A stretch of 11,563 nucleotides of DNA from contig JAHFBQ010000017.1 of the NCBI GenBank assembly GCA_023249935.1, forward strand, positions 1-11,563. The letters run 5' to 3'. Shown piece after piece: positions 6,823 to 11,563 of this stretch. A model generated the notes under the pieces. The model was not told the DNA's origin, searched no databases, and was given only the letters and a program-made list of their open reading frames with translations. The position numbers and the translations under genes are program-made. This DNA is from a bacterium. Its GTDB lineage: Bacteria > Babelota > Babeliae > Babelales > RVW-14. Positions within the stretch are counted from its first letter, which is position 1; the number at the start of each line of letters is the position of its first letter.

Positions 6823-6850
6823 TTTTTATGAGAAATTGGGCTCATAAAAA
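6823..6850. promoter_or_regulatory. Perfect 10-bp inverted repeat between dnaJ and the glycosyltransferase gene
   Basis: TTTTTATGAG (6823-6832) and CTCATAAAAA (6841-6850) pair perfectly around an 8-base loop. The element lies between two divergent genes, about 140 bp before dnaJ and 85 bp before the glycosyltransferase gene, directly abutting repeat copy 2. On the plus strand it is followed by TTTTG. It could be a two-fold operator or a blocker of read-through; the sequence does not decide. Confidence 0.45.
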
Positions 6851-6851
6851 T

Positions 6852-6909
6852 TTTGTCATCCCGAGCGGGAGCTTTATCACTCCGGACTTCGATCTGGCGC
6901 GGGATCCTA
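6852..6909 (+). repeat. Palindromic intergenic repeat, copy 2 (larger form)
   Basis: This element starts TTTGTCATCCCG and ends CGGGATCCTA. ATCCCG (6858-6863) pairs with CGGGAT (6900-6905), with additional partial pairing inside. The ends match copy 1 at 5506-5536, which is in the opposite orientation, while the interior (about 36 bases) is unrelated. It occupies most of the leader region of the glycosyltransferase gene. TTGTCA (6853-6858) and TATCAC (6875-6880), 16 bases apart, could provide a promoter inside the repeat, but this is weak. Confidence 0.55.
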
Positions 6910-6920
6910 TCAACAAAAAT

Positions 6921-6929
6921 TAGGGGGAG
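6921..6929 (+). promoter_or_regulatory. Strong ribosome binding site for the glycosyltransferase gene
   Basis: TAGGGGGAG ends 5 bases before the ATG at 6935. It is the most purine-rich Shine-Dalgarno in the window and fixes the start codon over competing frames. Confidence 0.75.
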
Positions 6930-6934
6930 CTGGT

Positions 6935-8494
6935 ATGAAAAGATCTTTTGCGTTCATGGGACGCGCGATGTTGTTGGCTTTGTTACTAGCGCCTTCATTA
7001 CAGGCAACGTCGGGGCAGTCGCCAACAGACGGGGGACGGTTTTGTCTTGCAAGCCTTTGGCATGCTGTAGAAGTTGTTGAAGGGGCGGTAGTTGATGGGT
7101 TTCATGCGCTGCAAGATTCAGTTGAAGGTTTTTTTGGTGTTTCGCATCACCATAGTCGTCCGATATTTAATTACGATGTAACGATTGTTGGTTTTGTTAA
7201 TGCTGCTGATGGCATAGGGAATCACCCAATCCTTTTTAAAGAGTGTCTTGGTGATCAAATAAAGATGAATTTTTTGAGTACGAGAAATATTCCTGCAGCT
7301 GTAGAAGATGCGCAGCTTGGGTTGCCGCGTCTTGATATGGCAGACAAGCACAATGTTGGGGCTGTCTCAATTTTGGTTGATATTCTTGCCGACAAAGCAT
7401 TGAGTATCTATAAAAAGGTGCCCAAGAGTATTATCAAGGTTGCATATACTATGTTTGAATCAACGCAGATTCCGCGTAATTGGGTGCCGATTTTAAATAA
7501 TGAATTTGATATGGCGGTGGTCCCAGATCAATTTCTTGTTGATGTGTACAAACAGTCAGGAGTTTCCATACCGGTTTTTGCGCTCCCGCTGCCATTAAAA
7601 CTGCATGACTTTCTGGCTATTCAACCAGAGTCTGCTGCTCATAAACCATTTGTGTTTGGTATGACTGGCGGCATTTGGCCAAGAAAAAATCATATGAAAG
7701 TGCTTGATGCATTTGCTGCTGAATATGGTAACAATAAAAACTTTAAGTTGAGATTACATGGTCGATTTGGTGACGAAGAAACTATTTTAGCGCTGACTAG
7801 TAAGATTAATGAGCTCAACCTGACTAATGTGGAGCTTATTGTTAAGCCGTATACTCGCCATGAATACTTGGAATTTTTCAAGTCTTTGGATTGCTATGTT
7901 TTCCTATCAATGGGAGAAGGTTTTTCAATCACGCCACGTGAAGCGCTTGCGTGTGCAAAGCCATGCATTCTAACCAATAATACAGCTCAGATGACAATCT
8001 GTGATTCAGGTGCAGTCAGAGTAGTGCCTGCAGATATTGTGGTGCCGGCATTGTTTGATTGTCATGGTGATGATGCCAGTATCTTTGATGACTTTGTATA
8101 TCATCATGGTAACGTTGAAAATTACAATGCAAGCTACTACACCATTGATTCGATTATGAACCTTTTTGCATTGAATAACATTTCTTTAACGGATCTTGAA
8201 ATTACTGAGCTGCTTAAAACGGTAACGGTTGGTGCACAGCTGGATTGTTCGGTTGAAAGTGCTCGCCAAGCAATGCGTGATGTGTATGCGCACTATGATC
8301 ATTATTTAAAGCGCGCAAAATATGGACGTGAGTGGGTTAAGCGTTATTTGACTGAAAATTTGAGTCCAAAGTATGTTAGTTTAGTTAAACCAAAAGCTGT
8401 GGTACTTGGAGCTGTAAATATAATCAGCGATGACTTTCTGATGACAGACTCACAAGAACTGTATGATAAATACAGATATATACTGGGTCGTTAA
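6935..8494 (+). CDS. GT4-like glycosyltransferase with N-terminal signal peptide
   Basis: This 519-residue protein has a basic N-terminus (MKRSFAFMGR), a hydrophobic core at 11-22 and a plausible cleavage after LQA (about 24). Residues 75-235 resemble the acceptor-side Rossmann domain of family GT4, including FESTQIPRNWVPILNN (174-189) and a PVFALPLPL strand (213-221). The nucleotide-sugar domain begins at about 237: GGIWPRKN (245-252) supplies the basic Arg/Lys pair, and E328-GFSITPR-E336 is the E-x7-E motif, followed by ALACAKPCILTNN. The C-terminal tail (about 440-519) is helical and unassigned. Such enzymes normally use cytosolic sugar nucleotides, so a signal peptide is unexpected; activity inside a host cell is an inference, and an uncleaved membrane anchor is the alternative. 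The stop codon overlaps the next start by one base. Confidence 0.82.
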   Translation: MKRSFAFMGRAMLLALLLAPSLQATSGQSPTDGGRFCLASLWHAVEVVEGAVVDGFHALQDSVEGFFGVSHHHSRPIFNYDVTIVGFVNAADGIGNHPILFKECLGDQIKMNFLSTRNIPAAVEDAQLGLPRLDMADKHNVGAVSILVDILADKALSIYKKVPKSIIKVAYTMFESTQIPRNWVPILNNEFDMAVVPDQFLVDVYKQSGVSIPVFALPLPLKLHDFLAIQPESAAHKPFVFGMTGGIWPRKNHMKVLDAFAAEYGNNKNFKLRLHGRFGDEETILALTSKINELNLTNVELIVKPYTRHEYLEFFKSLDCYVFLSMGEGFSITPREALACAKPCILTNNTAQMTICDSGAVRVVPADIVVPALFDCHGDDASIFDDFVYHHGNVENYNASYYTIDSIMNLFALNNISLTDLEITELLKTVTVGAQLDCSVESARQAMRDVYAHYDHYLKRAKYGREWVKRYLTENLSPKYVSLVKPKAVVLGAVNIISDDFLMTDSQELYDKYRYILGR

Positions 8495-10155
8495 TGACGT
8501 GGTTATTGATGGTGCTTTGTATTGGCTCGGTAGCGGTTGCTGGAGAGCGGTCAATACAAAACTTAATTGATTCTGGAGAAATCCAGAGCTGTTTTGTTGG
8601 GGGAGGCAAACTTCAGTTAGCAAATAAGAAATTGCAAAGTTTGCAAGGGTTAGAACAGGTGCCCAATGCAGCATCAATAACAGCAATTGATTTGGGCCAT
8701 AACGAAATTAGATCTCTAGCTGGCTGTACGTTTGAAAATTTTCCAGGGTTAACACATCTTTGGCTTGACGATAACCAGCTAGAAGATCTTTCGGCTATTG
8801 CCAATGGCATGGGCCTTGAAAACTTAGTGCAGCTTGATCTTGCACGAAACAAGATAAAGCTGCTTCCTGAAAAAGTTTTTAGCAACATGGCAAAACTTAA
8901 CACACTTGTCTTAAATCATAATCAAATTTCAACAACCATATCGGCATACGATTATCCATCTTGTCTTGCAGAGCTGCATATTTCGCATAATACATTGCAG
9001 ATGCTTGACCTAGAAAAGCTTCGAGGTCTTTCTATGCTCTATGTTCTCAACCTAGGGTTTAATGAGATTAAGAGCATACATCCAATAAGCAATGGGGCAC
9101 TTAAAAACCTCGAGATGTTATTTCTTAATAACAATTATATAGCCGAATTACCATCATATGCCTTTGCGGCATGTCCACGACTTCAAGCGCTTTATTTGCA
9201 GGATAATGTCATTGTGCACATGCAGCCTTATAGTCTGGCTGGGCTTGTCGAACTGAGAGTTTTGTTTTTACAAAATAATTTTCTTACAAGGCTAAGAGCA
9301 AAAATTTTTGAAGACTTGAATAGCCTAAAAGTTTTGTATATGAGAAACAATGCTATTGAGCAGTTTGAAAATGATTGGGATATGGGATTGCAACCATGTT
9401 GTGTGCGAGATCTTTCTCGCGATGCATATACAGAGGCTGGCGCCGTTGATGCTTTTGAAGTTAAAAAGATTCTCGATCGTTATAAGCGTCCCTTCACGGT
9501 GCTGGAGATTGGAGGGGGGAGTTTTGCTTTGCGTATTGCAGCAGAGTATGATTGCTCGGCTGCCGTAATCGAGGGGGACAAGCGTTTGCAGTTGTCTCAG
9601 GCGTGCATGCAAGGCAATATCAATAATCTTATAATGCTTGAAAAAGTTATGACAGCTCAAGATTTTAAGGAGCTGTCGGCGTGCGAGCATTTTGATGTGG
9701 TATTTGTGCATGACATGAAGCGGTTGGATGTAACGATAGATAATCTACTGGCACTGGGTGACCATGTGCTGATTGAGCGGGATGCAACTACTTATTTATT
9801 TGAGATGAGTAAAAATGTGTTACTTAAGCCGACATGGGGCTCGCCAAATACTCGTTTCTATGCGGTCAAAAGTAACTTTACAGAGAAAACACTTTACAAG
9901 CCGCGTGGTGATAAAACAACTGCATGGCAAAAAGGTATTAATCTTTGGACCTTTAAAAATTTGCTTGGCGCGTATCCAGCTCGAGAGGTTATTGAGCAAG
10001 AGATTAAAAGGCTTGCGACGTTTCCACATGGTGACTTTTTTCCGTGGAACATAGTGATTCAGGGGAATCATCTGGAACTTATTGACTGGGATGATAATAA
10101 TGCGCCTGGAAACATGTACAATGCTTCTGCTTGTTTAGCTGCATTTGGAAGTTAA
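8494..10155 (+). CDS. Secreted LRR protein fused to methyltransferase-like and phosphotransferase-like domains
   Basis: This 553-residue protein starts with a signal peptide (hydrophobic 3-14, cleavage likely after AVA at about 16). About ten leucine-rich repeats of roughly 24 residues fill 62-291, with the LxxLxLxxNxI core (examples LWLDDNQLEDL, LFLNNNYIAEL). Residues 330-430 look like a class I methyltransferase: VLEIGGGSFALRIAAEY (336-352) is motif I, IEGD (359-362) the acidic end of beta 2, and FDVVFVHD (400-407) motif IV. The C-terminus has HGDFFPWN (512-519) and LIDWDD (529-534), the catalytic loop and metal-binding Asp pattern of APH/choline-kinase-like enzymes, but no clear kinase N-lobe precedes it. 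Fused methyltransferase-kinases such as WbdD modify glycans, which would suit the coupled glycosyltransferase; this is inference. The ATG overlaps the upstream stop (TAATG), and no separate Shine-Dalgarno is evident. Confidence 0.82.
   Translation: MTWLLMVLCIGSVAVAGERSIQNLIDSGEIQSCFVGGGKLQLANKKLQSLQGLEQVPNAASITAIDLGHNEIRSLAGCTFENFPGLTHLWLDDNQLEDLSAIANGMGLENLVQLDLARNKIKLLPEKVFSNMAKLNTLVLNHNQISTTISAYDYPSCLAELHISHNTLQMLDLEKLRGLSMLYVLNLGFNEIKSIHPISNGALKNLEMLFLNNNYIAELPSYAFAACPRLQALYLQDNVIVHMQPYSLAGLVELRVLFLQNNFLTRLRAKIFEDLNSLKVLYMRNNAIEQFENDWDMGLQPCCVRDLSRDAYTEAGAVDAFEVKKILDRYKRPFTVLEIGGGSFALRIAAEYDCSAAVIEGDKRLQLSQACMQGNINNLIMLEKVMTAQDFKELSACEHFDVVFVHDMKRLDVTIDNLLALGDHVLIERDATTYLFEMSKNVLLKPTWGSPNTRFYAVKSNFTEKTLYKPRGDKTTAWQKGINLWTFKNLLGAYPAREVIEQEIKRLATFPHGDFFPWNIVIQGNHLELIDWDDNNAPGNMYNASACLAAFGS
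8677..9366 (+). repeat. Ten in-frame leucine-rich repeats (about 72 bp each)
   Basis: These are protein-level repeats within the LRR gene with the consensus LxxLxLxxNxIxxLxxxxFxxLxx. They have diverged in DNA sequence, so recent expansion is not evident. Copy four (ISTTISAYDYPSC) is the most irregular. Confidence 0.85.
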
Positions 10156-10239
10156 TGCCGAAGAGGGGACTCGAACCCCTACCCCTTTTACAGGACTAGA
10201 CTCTGAATCTAGCGTGTCTGCCAATTTCACCACTTCGGC
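10156..10239 (-). tRNA. tRNA-Leu (anticodon CAG)
   Basis: On the minus strand the 84-nt molecule folds as a class II tRNA. The acceptor stem is GCCGAAG with CTTCGGC, and the discriminator base is A. The anticodon stem CTAGA/TCTAG encloses the loop TTCAGAG, giving anticodon CAG (plus 10203-10205), which reads leucine codon CUG. A 15-nt variable region (TCCTGTAAAAGGGGT) and the T arm AGGGG-TTCGAGT-CCCCT complete it. CCA is not encoded (TTAAC follows), so it must be added by a nucleotidyltransferase. The 3' end abuts the stop codon of the convergent LRR gene with no spacer. Confidence 0.95.
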
Positions 10240-10275
10240 AAAAAAATGATGCCACAAGGATAACAATTTTATTGC

Positions 10276-11232
10276 TTATGACAATCTTTCGGCAAACATT
10301 GGTGTTGGTGGTTGCTGATGGGTGTGTGTCTTGCCAGAAAGTAATTGAGTGTATTTGTAGTTGCTCGCACTGGAGTGTTTGATATCTCCACCACGGGGTT
10401 CTTTGAACAGAACCCCGTTATTTTTCAGGGCAAGCTCTTGTTCGAGTTGTGTGATGAGTTGTAATAGGTTGATGCTTGTGCCGGTTGCAACATTGATTAT
10501 GTCCCCGGCGTGATGAAGTTGCATACCAGCCAAAAGGTTTGCTGTAACGACGTTAGATACGTGAATAAAATCTCGTGTTTGTTTGCCATCGCCAAAAATA
10601 ACGATTGGTTTTTGTTGACGAAGGTTGTCGGTGAATTTTGCTACGACAGCGGCGTAGTCGCCGTTGGGATTTTGTCGTTCTCCATAGACGTTAAAATAGC
10701 GCAGACTTGTTGTGGCGATCCCATATTGCAAAGAGGCTTCTCTACATAGAGCTTCGCCAGCTAATTTGCTGATGGCGTAAGGGCTTTGTGGATTGGGGGT
10801 ATCATCTTCATGGCAGATCGTTGACTTGTTGCCGTACACGGCTGCTGATGAGGAAAGCACAAAACTTTTGATGCCATTTTTTATACAGGCGTTGAGTGTA
10901 TTTGATACACCAATCTCATTGACTAGTTGGCAGTGCGCTGGATATTTAATTGAATTTGGTACTGAAATAAAAGCAGCTAAGTGAAAGACTACGTCCTTGC
11001 TGCGGGTACCTTGAAGCGTGCTGTAAGGAGAGGTGATATCGGCGTACTGAAGATTGATGAAAGGGAGGACGTCTCGTAAATTAGTCATGAATCCTGTCGA
11101 GAAGTTATCAAGGACGGTAACCTTTGCATCGAGTGCAATAAGTGCTTCTACTAGATGTGAACCAATGAATCCAGCCCCGCCGGTAACTAAGACTTTTTTA
11201 CCCGCGTAAAACTCTCTAAGTTGGTGTTCCAT
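10276..11232 (-). CDS. NAD-dependent nucleotide-sugar epimerase/dehydratase (extended SDR)
   Basis: This 318-residue protein belongs to the extended short-chain dehydrogenase family and probably interconverts or dehydrates a UDP- or GDP-sugar. TGGAGFIGSH (17-26) is the NAD-binding glycine motif. FHLAAFISVP (83-92), LSSSAAVYG (126-134) and Y152-x3-K156 (PYAISK) give the catalytic Ser-Tyr-Lys set. LRYFNVYGERQNPNG (177-191) is the substrate-loop signature close to UDP-glucose/UDP-GlcNAc 4-epimerases, and GDGKQTRDFIHV (214-225) is typical. The C-terminus after KHSSAS is atypical (THTHQQPPTP) and lacks the usual final helix pattern. The ATG at 11232 is preceded by AAGGAGG; an in-frame TTG six codons earlier would translate the Shine-Dalgarno itself and is rejected. 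It follows the oxidoreductase gene by 29 bp, suggesting one operon. The exact substrate cannot be read from sequence. Confidence 0.9.
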   Translation of the reverse strand: MEHQLREFYAGKKVLVTGGAGFIGSHLVEALIALDAKVTVLDNFSTGFMTNLRDVLPFINLQYADITSPYSTLQGTRSKDVVFHLAAFISVPNSIKYPAHCQLVNEIGVSNTLNACIKNGIKSFVLSSSAAVYGNKSTICHEDDTPNPQSPYAISKLAGEALCREASLQYGIATTSLRYFNVYGERQNPNGDYAAVVAKFTDNLRQQKPIVIFGDGKQTRDFIHVSNVVTANLLAGMQLHHAGDIINVATGTSINLLQLITQLEQELALKNNGVLFKEPRGGDIKHSSASNYKYTQLLSGKTHTHQQPPTPMFAERLS

Positions 11233-11261
11233 GACCCTCCTTATGCACAATCATTTCTTCA

Positions 11262-11563
11262 TTACAATGAGCTAACGCTCTGGGTATTTTCAGGCATCGA
11301 AGATTTTCGAGCAGCAGCAAAACGTGGCATCAATTGTTCACTAGCGATTTTGCCATCAATAACTGCTTCCTGCATACTTGAATATTTCCAACCGCCATAG
11401 CGTCCTGTCGATAAGATACCATCATGTGCCAGGTTTTTTAAAAGGTTTTCAAGATGTTTTTCGCGCCATGCGTCGTAGATGACGTACGCGTACTTTAGAT
11501 GCAAATCTTTACGCACTACCACATCTTGTTCGTGTAGGGTAAGGTGAGTAAGTGCTTGTGCGA
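11262..11563 (-). CDS. FAD-dependent oxidoreductase (amine oxidase/protoporphyrinogen-oxidase-like), C-terminal part
   Basis: The frame is open to the window edge, so only about 99 C-terminal residues are visible; an internal GTG at 11522 is not the true start. The segment VVVRKDLHLKYAYVIYD followed by GRYGGWKYSSMQEAVIDGK resembles the C-terminal FAD-contacting region of amine-oxidase-like flavoproteins, including UDP-galactopyranose-mutase-like and protoporphyrinogen-oxidase-like enzymes often found in polysaccharide gene clusters. The YGGWKYSSM block, where the conserved glycine and aromatic residues lie near the flavin, is the main evidence. It lies 29 bp ahead of the epimerase on the same strand. 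The N-terminal dinucleotide-binding motif is outside the window, so the subfamily is uncertain. Confidence 0.65.
   Translation of the reverse strand, partial: AQALTHLTLHEQDVVVRKDLHLKYAYVIYDAWREKHLENLLKNLAHDGILSTGRYGGWKYSSMQEAVIDGKIASEQLMPRFAAARKSSMPENTQSVSSL

Noticed and set aside
6684..6845. Upstream extension of dnaJ to an ATG at 6845
   Set aside because: The added 54 residues are not J-domain-like, overlap the putative promoter, and DnaJ begins naturally at MSKQKRDYYE.
6684..6934. CIRCE/HrcA operator upstream of dnaJ
   Set aside because: The dyad present (TTTTTATGAG-N8-CTCATAAAAA) does not match TTAGCACTC-N9-GAGTGCTAA.
8677..9366. LRR region as a recent DNA tandem repeat
   Set aside because: Repeats are conserved at protein level only; DNA copies are strongly diverged.
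11233..11250. TTG start six codons upstream for the epimerase
   Set aside because: It would translate through the AAGGAGG ribosome site; ATG 11232 is correctly placed behind that site.
1..11563. CRISPR array, transposase or integrase
   Set aside because: No regularly spaced direct repeats and no recognisable recombinase frame are present.

Overview
The window looks like part of the chromosome of a host-dependent bacterium. My best guess is Candidatus Dependentiae (TM6) or a similar protist-associated lineage. This is inference from gene content: ordinary bacterial housekeeping genes (seryl-tRNA synthetase, DnaJ, tRNA-Leu) are interleaved with signal-peptide proteins built from eukaryote-style parts (RING/RBR-like zinc modules, leucine-rich repeats). 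No marker gene fixes the taxonomy. Genes are densely packed, and no intergenic gap exceeds about 250 bp. There is no CRISPR array, transposase or phage gene.

Layout. Bases 1-1205 (minus strand) hold a DUF58 protein followed 3 bp later by a DUF4381-like membrane protein cut by the window edge; this is part of a MoxR/Bat-type locus. Bases 1379-2011 (minus) encode a small CysH-family APS/PAPS reductase with iron-sulfur cysteines. Bases 2176-3420 (minus) encode SerRS. Bases 3585-5417 (minus) encode a 610-residue exported cysteine-rich protein with two duplicated RING1-like modules and a C-terminal RBR RING2-like module. Bases 5541-6683 (minus) encode a full-length DnaJ. Bases 6935-10155 (plus) form a two-gene operon with a one-base stop/start overlap: a GT4-like glycosyltransferase with a signal peptide, then a signal-peptide LRR protein fused to a Rossmann methyltransferase-like domain and a short aminoglycoside-phosphotransferase-like catalytic loop. 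Bases 10156-10239 (minus) hold tRNA-Leu(CAG), whose 3' end touches the stop codon of the LRR gene. Bases 10276-11563 (minus) hold a nucleotide-sugar epimerase preceded by the C-terminal part of an FAD-dependent oxidoreductase.

How the genes may work together. The central block (3585-10155) is the unusual part. Three exported or secreted proteins carry activities that normally need cytosolic cofactors: ubiquitin-ligase-like zinc modules, a sugar-nucleotide glycosyltransferase, and SAM/ATP-type folds. The simplest explanation is that they act inside a eukaryotic host cell, as effectors or surface-modifying factors. This is inference and needs structural and functional tests. The operon upstream of tRNA-Leu (oxidoreductase plus epimerase) fits nucleotide-sugar and surface polysaccharide metabolism.

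Regulatory and repeat signals: two copies of a palindromic repeat with matching ends (TTTGTCATCCC ... GGGATC) flank dnaJ; the putative promoters of dnaJ and of the RBR-like gene share the same -35 block (CTTGTCTTTT); several hairpins lie at gene ends.
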